Position numbers and translations under genes: made by a program. A model generated the notes under the pieces. It ran no database searches. It had not been told where the DNA came from and was given only the letters and a program-made list of their open reading frames with translations. This document shows positions 1 to 7,663 of a stretch of DNA of 64,000 bases, piece by piece. The DNA comes from Nocardioides humi (lineage in GTDB: Bacteria > Actinomycetota > Actinomycetes > Propionibacteriales > Nocardioidaceae): the NCBI RefSeq assembly GCF_006494775.1, contig NZ_CP041146.1:5332001-5396000 (forward strand). Reading direction: 5' to 3'. Position 1 is the first letter of the stretch, and each line of letters starts with the position of its first letter.

Positions 1-189
1 GACTACGCCCGGCGGACCGAGGGCGGGATCGCCGACGAGCCGGCGACGGCGCGCGCGCTCGCGTCGTACGTCCTGCGGGGGCTGGACTGCGGCGCCGTCG
101 ACCCGGCCGAGGTGGCAACGGCGCTGCCGCTCACCCCGGACAACCTGCGACAGCTGGCCGCCGGCCAGCAGCTGAGGAGTGACGGATGA
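1..189 (+). CDS. C-terminal fragment of an unknown protein (5' end outside window)
   Basis: An open frame enters from the left edge and ends with a TGA at 187-189, which overlaps the ATG of the urate oxidase gene (ATGA). Sixty-two residues are visible, mostly helical and ending DNLRQLAAGQQLRSDG. I do not recognise the family. The overlap with the urate oxidase start says it is the preceding gene of the same purine-degradation operon, so a role in purine uptake, regulation or catabolism is plausible but not shown. Confidence 0.6.
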   Translation, partial: DYARRTEGGIADEPATARALASYVLRGLDCGAVDPAEVATALPLTPDNLRQLAAGQQLRSDG

Positions 190-1070
190 CCCATCGCCTG
201 GGCGCCAACCAGTACGGCAAGGCGGAGACGCGCGTGGTGCGCATCGTCCGCGACACACCGGTGCACGAGATCCACGATCTCAACGTCTCCACCGCGCTGC
301 GCGGCGACTTCGCCGCCGCGCACACCACGGGCGACCAGTCGCGAGTGCTGCCGACCGACACCCAGAAGAACACCGCGTTCGCCTACGCCAAGCTCCACGG
401 CGTGTCCTCGATCGAGGACTATGCGCTCGCGCTCGGCCGGCGGCTGCTGGAGGCCTGCCCGGCGGCGGAGCAGGCGCAGATCAAGGTCGAGCGGTACGCC
501 TGGGACCGGATCGGCGACCACTCGTTCGCGCGGCGCGGCGGCGGCGTGCGGACCGCCGTGGCGACCGTCGGGCGCGACGAGGCGCACGTGCTGTCCGGGA
601 TCCAGGAGCTGGTCCTGCTCAACACCACCGACTCGGAGTTCAAGGGCTTCCTCGTCGACGAGCTCACGACGCTGCCCGAGGCCGACGACCGGATCCTCGC
701 GACCTCGCTGGTCGCCCGCTGGCGGCACGGCTCGACCGACGTCGACTGGAACGCGTCGTACGACGCCGCGCTCGCCACGCTCCTGCGGACCTTCGCCGGC
801 ACCTACTCGCGCGCCCTGCAGGAGACCCTCCACGCGATGGGCGGGGCGCTCCTCGACGCCCAGCCCGGCCTGGCCGAGGTGCGCTTCTCCGCGCCCAACA
901 AGCACCACTTCCTGGTCGACTTCAGCGGCTTCCGCGTCGACGGGCTGACCAACGAGGGCGAGGTCTTCGTCGCCGCGGACCGGCCCTACGGCCTGATCGA
1001 GGCCCAGGTCCTCCGCGACGACGCGCCGCCCGCCGGCGACGCCTGGCTCGCGGTCGCGGGGTTCTGCTGA
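186..1070 (+). CDS. pucL: urate oxidase (factor-independent urate hydroxylase)
   Basis: This 294-residue cytosolic enzyme oxidises urate with O2 to 5-hydroxyisourate and H2O2 without a cofactor. The length is typical for uricase. The N-terminal motif NQYGKAETR (residues 8-16) supplies the conserved catalytic-type lysine K12, and LPTDTQKNT (55-63) holds the threonine of the Lys-Thr dyad; later blocks NTTDSEFKGF and VRFSAPNKHHF are also uricase signatures. The start overlaps the preceding stop by ATGA and the stop overlaps the next start (TGATG), so the genes are translationally coupled. The product feeds UraH and UraD encoded directly downstream. Confidence 0.95.
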   Translation: MTHRLGANQYGKAETRVVRIVRDTPVHEIHDLNVSTALRGDFAAAHTTGDQSRVLPTDTQKNTAFAYAKLHGVSSIEDYALALGRRLLEACPAAEQAQIKVERYAWDRIGDHSFARRGGGVRTAVATVGRDEAHVLSGIQELVLLNTTDSEFKGFLVDELTTLPEADDRILATSLVARWRHGSTDVDWNASYDAALATLLRTFAGTYSRALQETLHAMGGALLDAQPGLAEVRFSAPNKHHFLVDFSGFRVDGLTNEGEVFVAADRPYGLIEAQVLRDDAPPAGDAWLAVAGFC

Positions 1071-1524
1071 TGGCCGGCGTGAGGGTCACGCGCGCCGGCC
1101 TGCTGGCCTGCCTCGCCGTCCCGCGGTGGGCCGACGACGTCCTCGCCGGGATGCCGTACGACGACGCCCCGGCGCTGCTGTCCGCCGCGGCCGCCGCCGC
1201 CCGCTCGCTCAGCGGCACCGAGCTGGACCAGGCGCTCGCGAGCCACCCCGGATCGGCGAGCGTGGGGGAGCGCAGTCGCGACGGGAGCAGTCCGGCGTCG
1301 ACCCCGCTGCCGGCGACACGGCGTCCCGGCTGGCGGCCGGGAACGCCGCCTACGAGGAGCGCTTCGGCCGGGTCTTCCTGATCCGCGCGGCCGGCCGGGA
1401 CGCCGAGGCGATCCTCGGCGAGCTCGAGCGCCGGATGCGCAACGACGACGAGGCCGAGCGCGCCGAGACCGTCGACAACCTGCGCCAGATCGCCCTGCTC
1501 CGGCTCGAGGAGCTCATCTCGTGA
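1070..1524 (+). CDS. uraD: 2-oxo-4-hydroxy-4-carboxy-5-ureidoimidazoline (OHCU) decarboxylase, frameshifted
   Basis: OHCU decarboxylase makes S-allantoin from the UraH product. The N-terminal part, ending in the catalytic-type motif SHP, is in the frame that starts at ATG 1070. The rest (RIGE, then AAYEERFGRVFLIRAAGR and a helical tail) is in the next frame from about 1250. Adding one C to the CCCC run at 1246-1249 restores HPRIGE and a continuous protein of about 151 residues, the normal length for the family. The break is therefore a one-base deletion, and similar breaks elsewhere in the window suggest a sequencing error. The gene overlaps the urate oxidase stop (TGATG). Confidence 0.85.
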
Positions 1525-1587
1525 ACTCACCCCACGAAGTTCTTCTCCCCGCTTCGCTCCTCCGAACAACTCCGCAGGGACCCCGAG

Positions 1588-1896
1588 ATGAGCACCCTGT
1601 CCACCCACGTCCTCGACACCGCGGCCGGCCGCCCGGCCGCCGGCGTACCGGTCCGGCTGGAGACCCGCGCCGGCGAGCCGCTCGGCGAGGGCGTCACCGA
1701 CGCCGACGGCCGGGTGGCGGCCCTCGGTCCGGAGCTGGGGGAGGGGGACTACGTGCTGCGGTTCGACACGGCGTCGTACGCCACCGGCTTCTATCCCGAG
1801 GTGGTCGTGGTGTTCACGATCGCCGACGCCGGCCAGCACCACCACGTGCCGCTGCTGCTCAGTCCCTACGGCTACTCGACCTACCGTGGCAGCTGA
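1588..1896 (+). CDS. uraH: 5-hydroxyisourate hydrolase (transthyretin-related)
   Basis: This 102-residue protein hydrolyses 5-hydroxyisourate, the urate oxidase product, to OHCU. It has the family signatures at both ends: STHVLDTAAGRPA near the N terminus (catalytic His7) and HHHVPLLLSPYGYSTYRGS at the C terminus, the YRGS tail being diagnostic of HIU hydrolase rather than vertebrate transthyretin. The central Arg of PVRLETR is also conserved. The 63-bp gap before it carries an AGGGA-like ribosome site. Its stop lies inside the start of the allantoinase gene (11-bp overlap). Confidence 0.95.
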   Translation: MSTLSTHVLDTAAGRPAAGVPVRLETRAGEPLGEGVTDADGRVAALGPELGEGDYVLRFDTASYATGFYPEVVVVFTIADAGQHHHVPLLLSPYGYSTYRGS

Positions 1897-3223
1897 GCTC
1901 GACCTGGTCGTCCGGGCGCGGCGGGCGATCGTGGACGGCGAGGAGCGTGCGGTGTCGGTGGGCGTCGCGGACGGGCGGATCGCCGTGGTGGCGGGCCTCT
2001 CGGAGCCGCCCGCCGCTGCCCGCATCGTCACGCTGGAGGACGACGAGGTGCTGCTGCCCGGCCTGGTCGACACCCATGTGCACGTCAACGAGCCCGGCCG
2101 CACGGAGTGGGAGGGCTTCGCCAGCGCCACCGCGGCCGCCGCGGCCGGGGGCGTCACCACGATCCTCGACATGCCGCTCAACTCCGTCCCGCCCACCACG
2201 ACCGTCGAGCACCTGCGGGTCAAGCAGGAGGCGGCACGCGGCCAGGTGCGGGTCGACGTCGGCTTCTGGGGCGGCGCGGTGCCCGGCAACCTCGGCGATC
2301 TCGAGTCCCTGCACCGGGCGGGTGTGTTCGGGTTCAAGTGCTTCCTGCTCGACTCGGGGGTCGAGGAGTTCGGTCATCTCGACCCCGGCGCGTTCGCCCT
2401 CGCCCTGGAGGAGACGGCGCGGCTCGGGGCGCTGATGATCGTGCACGCCGAGGACGGCTCGCTGATCGACGACGGCGCGCTCGACGGCGTCCGGTACGCC
2501 GGCTTCCTGGCGTCGCGCCCGCGCGCGGCCGAGGAGACCGCGATCGGGCTGGTCGTCGACCGGGCGCGGACCAGCGGCGGCCGGGCGCACATCGTCCACC
2601 TGAGCAGCGCGGGCGCCGTCCCCCTGCTGCGCGCCGCCCGCGCCGAGGGCGTGGACGTGAGCGTCGAGACCTGCCCCCACTACCTGACCTTCGACGCCGA
2701 GCACATCGGCGACGGCGCGACCGAGCTCAAGTGCTGCCCGCCGATCCGCGAGGCCGACAACCGGGAGGCGCTCTGGGCGGCACTGGACGCCGGCGACATC
2801 GACTTCGTCGTCTCCGACCACTCGCCGTGCACGGCCGAGCTCAAGCAGCGCGGCGCCGGCGACTTCGGCGCGGCGTGGGGCGGGATCGCGTCCGTCCAGC
2901 TGGGCCTGCCCGCGGTGTGGACCGGCGCCCGCGGGCGCGGCCGGACGCTGGCCGAGGTCGTCGGCTGGATGGCGAGCGCGCCCGCCGAGCGGTGCGGGCT
3001 CGCCCACAAGGGCCGGATCGCCGTCGGCGCGGACGCCGACCTGGTCCGGTTCGCGCCGGACGATTCGTTCACCGTCGACGTCGCCCGGCTGCGGCACCGC
3101 AACCCGGTCTCGGCCTACGCCGGCCGCCGCCTGCTCGGCGTCGTCCGCGAGACCTGGCTGCGCGGCGCGACCGTCGACGACGACGCCCCACGGGGACGAC
3201 TGCTGGAGAGGGGAAGGCGATGA
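1886..3223 (+). CDS. allB: allantoinase
   Basis: Zinc amidohydrolase of 445 residues that opens the hydantoin ring of allantoin to give allantoate. VDTHVHVNEPGRTEWEGF carries the metal ligands H64 and H66; GFKCFLLD carries the lysine expected to be carboxylated; IVHAED, AHIVHLSS and VVSDHSPC supply the remaining histidines and the catalytic aspartate. The GTG start at 1886 overlaps the end of uraH, and the stop overlaps the ATG of the next gene (ATGA), so the operon continues. Dihydropyrimidinase is excluded by the NEPGRTEWEGF block and the cluster context. Confidence 0.93.
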   Translation: MAAELDLVVRARRAIVDGEERAVSVGVADGRIAVVAGLSEPPAAARIVTLEDDEVLLPGLVDTHVHVNEPGRTEWEGFASATAAAAAGGVTTILDMPLNSVPPTTTVEHLRVKQEAARGQVRVDVGFWGGAVPGNLGDLESLHRAGVFGFKCFLLDSGVEEFGHLDPGAFALALEETARLGALMIVHAEDGSLIDDGALDGVRYAGFLASRPRAAEETAIGLVVDRARTSGGRAHIVHLSSAGAVPLLRAARAEGVDVSVETCPHYLTFDAEHIGDGATELKCCPPIREADNREALWAALDAGDIDFVVSDHSPCTAELKQRGAGDFGAAWGGIASVQLGLPAVWTGARGRGRTLAEVVGWMASAPAERCGLAHKGRIAVGADADLVRFAPDDSFTVDVARLRHRNPVSAYAGRRLLGVVRETWLRGATVDDDAPRGRLLERGRR

Positions 3224-4029
3224 CCTACTACGTGCCCCGGGGCGGCCTGCCGCCCCAGACGGCGCTGACCACCGACCGCGCGCGGTTCACCGACGCCTAC
3301 GCCGTGATCCCGCGGCGGACGCTGAGCGACATCACCGCGTCCTACCTCCCCGGCTGGTCGGGGATGCGGATGTGGGTGCTCGCCCGGCCGCTGTCCGGCT
3401 TCGCCGAGACCTTCAGCCAGTACGTCGTCGAGGTCGCGCCCGGCGGCGGGTCGGACGCACCCGAGTCCGACCCGGCCGCGGAGGCGGTGCTGTTCGTCGT
3501 CGACGGCGCGCCGCGACTGACCCTCGACGGCACGACCCACGAGCTCGCGCCCGGGTCGTACGCCTTCCTCCCGCCCGGCGCGTCCTGGACCCTGCACAAC
3601 GCCTCGGGCGCGAACGCCACCTTCCACTGGATCCGCAAGGCCTACGCGCCCGCGCCCGGACTCGACGTGCCTCCTGCGTTCGTCACGCGCGAGCAGGACG
3701 TCGACCCGGTCGCGATGCCCGACACCGACGGGTCCTGGTCCACGACCCGCTTCGTCGACATCGCGGACCTGCGCCACGACATGCACGTCAACATCGTGAC
3801 CTTCCGTCCCGGCGGCGCCATCCCCTTCCCCGAGACGCACGTCATGGAGCACGGCCTCTACGTGCTCGAGGGCAAGGCCGTCTACCTGCTCAACCAGGAC
3901 TGGGTGGAGGTCGAGGCCGGCGACTTCATGTGGCTGCGTGCCTTCTGCCCGCAGGCCTGCTATGCCGGCGGGCCCGGGGTGTTCCGCTACCTGCTCTACA
4001 AGGACGTCAACCGGCACGCGGGCCTGTAG
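3220..4029 (+). CDS. allE: (S)-ureidoglycine aminohydrolase, bicupin
   Basis: This 269-residue two-cupin protein is expected to bind Mn2+ and release ammonia from (S)-ureidoglycine to give ureidoglycolate. Each half shows a cupin: the first around FVVDGAPRLTLDG...YAFLPPG (residues 90-125), the second around ETHVMEHGLYVLEGKAVYLL and EAGDFMWLRAFCPQACYAGG (205-255). The His, Glu and Gln ligands of the family are all in the second cupin. It follows allantoinase with an ATGA overlap and is the last gene of the urate-to-ureidoglycolate operon. No allantoate amidohydrolase gene is seen in the window, so that step must be encoded elsewhere. Confidence 0.9.
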   Translation: MTYYVPRGGLPPQTALTTDRARFTDAYAVIPRRTLSDITASYLPGWSGMRMWVLARPLSGFAETFSQYVVEVAPGGGSDAPESDPAAEAVLFVVDGAPRLTLDGTTHELAPGSYAFLPPGASWTLHNASGANATFHWIRKAYAPAPGLDVPPAFVTREQDVDPVAMPDTDGSWSTTRFVDIADLRHDMHVNIVTFRPGGAIPFPETHVMEHGLYVLEGKAVYLLNQDWVEVEAGDFMWLRAFCPQACYAGGPGVFRYLLYKDVNRHAGL

Positions 4030-4055
4030 ACGGCCCGACTCGTTAGGCTTGAGCC

Positions 4056-4376
4056 ATGAGCACGCCGACTCCCGCCACGCTGCGGCTGCGTGCCGCGCTG
4101 GCGGAGCGGAGTGGTCAGGTCGCGGAGATCCTCGACAGGTACGGCGCCACCAACGCTCGCCTGTTCGGGTCCGTCGCGCGCGGCGAGGCCCGCGAGGACA
4201 GCGACCTCGACCTGCTCGTCGACCTCCTGCCCGCAGGAGGCAACGAGCTCCTGCGGGTGGCCGGTCTGGGTGAGGAGCTGTCGGAGCTTCTCGGCGTGCG
4301 GGTGGACGTCGTCGCTGCGGACCTGCTTCGACGCGAGGTGTCGGCGACGGCGCTGGCCGACGCGGTGGCGGTGTGA
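4056..4376 (+). CDS. MntA-type nucleotidyltransferase antitoxin
   Basis: A minimal nucleotidyltransferase of 106 residues with the catalytic pattern GSVARGEAREDSDLDLLVD (residues 37-55), that is GS followed by DxD. In characterised MntA/HepT (type VII) modules this protein AMPylates a tyrosine of the HEPN toxin and neutralises it. The gene ends with TGA overlapping the GTG of the HEPN gene (GTGA), the usual coupled order. A DxD dyad is visible; the third acidic residue is probably in VDVVAADL near residue 85. Assignment as antitoxin rests on the pairing. Confidence 0.85.
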   Translation: MSTPTPATLRLRAALAERSGQVAEILDRYGATNARLFGSVARGEAREDSDLDLLVDLLPAGGNELLRVAGLGEELSELLGVRVDVVAADLLRREVSATALADAVAV

Positions 4377-4699
4377 GCCGCTCTGACGACGAGCGTCTCG
4401 ACGACATCCGGGTGGCGATCGAGCGCTGCCTGGCCTACCGCGAGCACCTCGACTCGCCGGAGCTCGGATCGATGGCGTACGACGCCGTGCTCAGGAACCT
4501 GGCAGTGATCGGCGAGGCGGTCAAGGCGCTGCCGCACGAATTCAAGGATGCCCACCCGTCCGTTCCGTGGCCGTCGATCGCGGGTCTGCGGAACGTGGTC
4601 GTCCATGAGTACTTCCGGGTCGATCCCGACCTGATCCGCGACATCCTGTCGGATCCGCTGGCACGGCTGGCCCTCGCCGTCGCGGAGACACGCCACTAG
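4373..4699 (+). CDS. HepT-like HEPN ribonuclease toxin (DUF86)
   Basis: A 108-residue helical HEPN protein with the RNase signature RNVVVHEYF (R-x4-H-x-Y, about residues 73-81), preceded by the family block NLAVIGEAVKALP. HepT toxins cleave RNA, and the Tyr of HxY is the residue AMPylated by MntA. It starts at GTG 4373 inside the end of the antitoxin gene. Its last codons overlap the first candidate NrdR box of the downstream ribonucleotide reductase promoter. Confidence 0.85.
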   Translation: MSRSDDERLDDIRVAIERCLAYREHLDSPELGSMAYDAVLRNLAVIGEAVKALPHEFKDAHPSVPWPSIAGLRNVVVHEYFRVDPDLIRDILSDPLARLALAVAETRH

Positions 4700-4708
4700 A
4701 TCTGGGGT
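4693..4708. promoter_or_regulatory. candidate NrdR box 1
   Basis: CCACTAGATCTGGGGT matches 11 of 16 positions of the classic NrdR box ACACTATATATAGTGT. It lies 32 bp (start to start) upstream of a second such box; paired boxes spaced by about three helical turns are the normal NrdR arrangement. NrdR represses ribonucleotide reductase genes when dATP is high. It overlaps the hepT stop codon. Confidence 0.45.
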
Positions 4709-4709
4709 C

Positions 4710-4738
4710 TTACATCGTTGTGATTCCCCGTATATAGT
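4710..4738 (+). promoter_or_regulatory. promoter of the nrd operon
   Basis: TTACAT (4710-4715) and TATAGT (4733-4738) are separated by 17 bp, a good sigma-A-type promoter just upstream of the cobalamin riboswitch. The -10 lies inside the second candidate NrdR box, so NrdR binding would block polymerase. Confidence 0.6.
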
Positions 4739-4740
4739 GG
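4725..4740. promoter_or_regulatory. candidate NrdR box 2
   Basis: TCCCCGTATATAGTGG matches 11 of 16 positions of the NrdR consensus, with the right half (TATATAGTG) almost perfect. It covers the -10 element of the nrd promoter and is 32 bp from box 1. Confidence 0.45.
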
Positions 4741-4754
4741 TCGACGCAGCTGGT

Positions 4755-4962
4755 TCGGCCCGTCATCCAGGCGGGTCGTCGCAAGAGGGAACCCGGTGAG
4801 AGTCCGGGACTGCCCCGCAGCGGTGAGTGGGAACGACCTCCGTCTCCTGGAACGACAGGAAGCACTGGGACCCCCGATCAGGGACCTGGGAAGCGACGGA
4901 CAGTAGGACCGTGCCTGATCCTCGGGCACCCGCCCACGAGTCTGAAGACCTGCCAGTGCTCC
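4755..4962 (+). ncRNA. cobalamin (adenosylcobalamin) riboswitch controlling nrdAB
   Basis: The leader contains the conserved B12-riboswitch core: GAGGGAACCCGGTGAG (4785-4800), AGTCCGGGACTGCCCCGC (4801-4818) and, near the 3' end, GAGTCTGAAGACCTGCC (4938-4954). GGCGGGTC at 4770-4777 can pair with GACCTGCC at 4947-4954 to close the element. A GAGGTC-CGC-GACCTC hairpin follows at 4976-4990. The same arrangement is known in Streptomyces, where B12 represses the class Ia nrdABS operon so that the B12-dependent class II enzyme is used instead. Here it should shut down nrdAB when B12 is plentiful. Confidence 0.93.
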
Positions 4963-5101
4963 GCCGACATCGGTGGAGGTCCGCGACCTCGTGGGAAGGT
5001 CAGGGGATCACCGGCAGGCGACGTGGCGTCGCGCCCTCCCCTCACCCTCCTCGAGACCGCGGAAGCGGACAGCCGAAGCGATTCACGAGGGGTGGACCAG
5101 C

Positions 5102-7663
5102 ATGAGCATCACCGTCATCAAGCGGGACGGCACCAGGGCGCCGTACGACGGCTACGAGATCGCCCGGTCGATCGAGGAGGCCGCCGCCGGCCTGGACGAC
5201 GAGGTCGCGCGGGCGACCCAGCTGCGGTCCGAGCTGGAGATCACGCTGTTCGACGGCATCACCAGCGAGCAGCTCGACGAGGCCGTCGTGCAGGTCGCGC
5301 TGCAGAACGTCAAGGACGACCCGGCGTACGACACGATCGCGGCGCGGCTGCTCGTCAAGAGCTTCTACAAGGCGATCTTCGGCGAGGGCGTCACCCGCGA
5401 CGAGGTCTACGCGTTCCATGCCGAGGCCTTCGTCGCGTACGTCGTGCGCGGCGTCGAGCTCGGGCTGCTGGACACCCGCCTGACCGAGCAGTTCGACCTG
5501 CAGCGGCTGGGTGCGGCGCTCGACCCCGACCGCGACGACCTGCTGCGCTACGTCGGCGTGCAGACCATGCGCACCCGCTACATGATCGCCGCGCCCGAGG
5601 GCCGGCCGATGGAGATGCCGCAGTTCTTCTGGATGCGCGTGGCGATGGGCCTCTCGCTCAACGAGGAGGACCCGACCTCGGCGGCGCTCGGCTTCTACGA
5701 CCGGATGTCGCGCCTGGAGTACCTCGCGGCCGGCTCGACGCTGGTCAACGCCGGCACGTCGTACGCCCAGCTCTCCAACTGCTTCGTGATGCAGATGGAG
5801 GACGACATCGAGCACATCGCCAAGTCGGTGCGCGACGTCATGTGGCTGACCAAGGGCACCGGCGGCATCGGCCTGTCGGTCACCAAGCTACGCTCCGAGG
5901 GCTCGCCGATCCGGTCCAACAACACCAGCTCCACCGGGCCGATCCCGTTCATGCACACCATCGACTCCACGCTGCGCGCGGTCAGCCGCGGCGGCAAGAA
6001 GTTCGGCGCGCTGTGCTTCTACATGGAGAACTGGCACCTCGACTTCCCGGCGTTCCTCGACCTGCGCCAGAACTCCGGCGACCCCTACCGTCGTACCCGC
6101 ACCGCCAACACGGCGGTCTGGATCAGCGACGAGTTCATGAAGCGCGTCGAGCGCGACGACCAGTGGTACCTCTTCGACCCGGCCGAGGTCCCCGACCTGG
6201 TCGAGCTCACCGGGCGCGCGTTCAGCGAGCGGTACGCCGAGTACGTCGCGATGGCCGAGGCGGGGAAGCTCCGGCACAAGAGGATCGGCGCGCGCGAGCA
6301 GTTCAAGGCGATCCTCACGACCCTGCAGTCGACCTCGCACCCGTGGCTGACGTGGAAGGACACGATCAACACCCGTGCCCTCAACGACAACACCGGCACC
6401 ATCCACCTGTCGAACCTGTGCACCGAGATCACGCTCCCGCAGGACCGCGACAACGTGGCCGTCTGCAACCTGGCGTCGATCAACCTCTCCCGCCACGTCA
6501 CCGGCCGCCGCCGCAGTGCTGGTGGAGAGGGGGCGAAGGTCGACTGGGACCGGCTCGCGGCGTCGACCCGCTCGGCCGTGCGCCAGCTCGACAACCTGAT
6601 CGACATCACGATCAGCTCGGTGCCGGAGTCCGAGCACTCCAACTCCGAGAACCGCGCGCTGGGCCTGGGCGTCATGGGCTTCACCGACATCGTCGAGCGC
6701 TTCGGCTGGAGCTACGCCTCGCCGGAGTCCTACGACCTGATCGACGAGATCATGGAGTTCGTCTCCTGGCACGCCATCGACGCCTCGGCCGACCTGGCCC
6801 GCGAGCGCGGCGCGTACCCGAACTGCGAGGGCTCCGGCTGGTCGCGCGGGATGGTGCCGGTCGACACCCTCGACCGGCTCGCCGCCGACCGCGGCACCGA
6901 GGTGACCGTCGACCGTCGTACCCGGCTCGACTGGGACGCCCTGCGCGCCAAGGTCGCCGGCGGCATCCGCAACTCCACCCTGCTCGCCATCGCGCCCACC
7001 GCGTCCATCGGCCTGGTCGCCGGCACGACGCCCGGGCTGGACCCGCAGTTCAGCCAGATCTTCAGCCGGGCCACCAGCTCGGGCAAGTTCCTCGAGGTCA
7101 ACCGCAACCTGGTCGAGGACCTGCGCGCGGCGGGCATCTGGGAGGACGTCCGCGAGGACCTGCTGCGCCACCAGGGCGACCTGTCCAAGGTGGAGGGCGT
7201 GCCGGCCGAGCTGGTCGAGATCTACCAGACCTCCTTCCAGCTCCCGGGCCGTGCCTACCTCGAGGTGGCCGCGCGGGCGCAGAAGTGGATCGACCAGGCG
7301 ATCAGCCGCAACATCTACCTCGCCGACCGGTCGGTGACCACCATGGTCGACCTCTACACCGAGGCGTGGCGGCTGGGCGTCAAGACGACGTACTACCTGC
7401 ACATGATGCCGCGGCACACCGCCGAGCAGTCGACGGTGAAGGTCAACAAGGCCGAGCAGGTCGCGCCCGCCGGCGGTGGCGGTGCGCCGCGCCGCGGGTT
7501 CGGTGCGGCGGCTCCGGCGAAGCGTGGCTTCGGGGCGGTCGCCGCGGCACCGGCGCCCGTCGTACCGCCGGACGTCGAGGAGCTGCCGCAGGCCGAGGTG
7601 GTCGAGGACGTGCAATGCCCCGTCGACCCGATGGAGCGACTGCAGTGCGAGTCGTGCCAGTGA
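5102..7663 (+). CDS. nrdA: class I ribonucleoside-diphosphate reductase, alpha subunit
   Basis: The 853-residue catalytic subunit reduces NDPs to dNDPs. An N-terminal ATP-cone (about residues 1-95) is followed by the ten-stranded barrel. Active-site residues are visible: C227 (LSNCFVM) and C455 (VCNLASI) as the reducing cysteine pair, the SNLCTEI block with N438, C440 (thiyl radical) and E442, and the radical-relay tyrosines Y764-Y765 (TTYYLHMM). The C terminus ends in CESC, the redox-exchange pair. ATG 5102 is chosen because it is preceded by AGGGGTGG, although the frame is open further upstream through the riboswitch leader. Residues about 808-840 form an Ala/Pro/Gly-rich linker. The stop overlaps nrdB (GTGA). 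Confidence 0.95.
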   Translation: MSITVIKRDGTRAPYDGYEIARSIEEAAAGLDDEVARATQLRSELEITLFDGITSEQLDEAVVQVALQNVKDDPAYDTIAARLLVKSFYKAIFGEGVTRDEVYAFHAEAFVAYVVRGVELGLLDTRLTEQFDLQRLGAALDPDRDDLLRYVGVQTMRTRYMIAAPEGRPMEMPQFFWMRVAMGLSLNEEDPTSAALGFYDRMSRLEYLAAGSTLVNAGTSYAQLSNCFVMQMEDDIEHIAKSVRDVMWLTKGTGGIGLSVTKLRSEGSPIRSNNTSSTGPIPFMHTIDSTLRAVSRGGKKFGALCFYMENWHLDFPAFLDLRQNSGDPYRRTRTANTAVWISDEFMKRVERDDQWYLFDPAEVPDLVELTGRAFSERYAEYVAMAEAGKLRHKRIGAREQFKAILTTLQSTSHPWLTWKDTINTRALNDNTGTIHLSNLCTEITLPQDRDNVAVCNLASINLSRHVTGRRRSAGGEGAKVDWDRLAASTRSAVRQLDNLIDITISSVPESEHSNSENRALGLGVMGFTDIVERFGWSYASPESYDLIDEIMEFVSWHAIDASADLARERGAYPNCEGSGWSRGMVPVDTLDRLAADRGTEVTVDRRTRLDWDALRAKVAGGIRNSTLLAIAPTASIGLVAGTTPGLDPQFSQIFSRATSSGKFLEVNRNLVEDLRAAGIWEDVREDLLRHQGDLSKVEGVPAELVEIYQTSFQLPGRAYLEVAARAQKWIDQAISRNIYLADRSVTTMVDLYTEAWRLGVKTTYYLHMMPRHTAEQSTVKVNKAEQVAPAGGGGAPRRGFGAAAPAKRGFGAVAAAPAPVVPPDVEELPQAEVVEDVQCPVDPMERLQCESCQ

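Noticed and set aside
3..908. 301-codon minus-strand open frame over urate oxidase
   Set aside because: Arg/Gly-rich translation with no family signal; an antisense shadow of the uricase gene, typical of very high-GC DNA.
1070..1524. Programmed ribosomal frameshift as explanation for uraD
   Set aside because: No slippery heptamer or stimulatory hairpin is evident, and the same kind of one-base loss occurs in six other unrelated genes.
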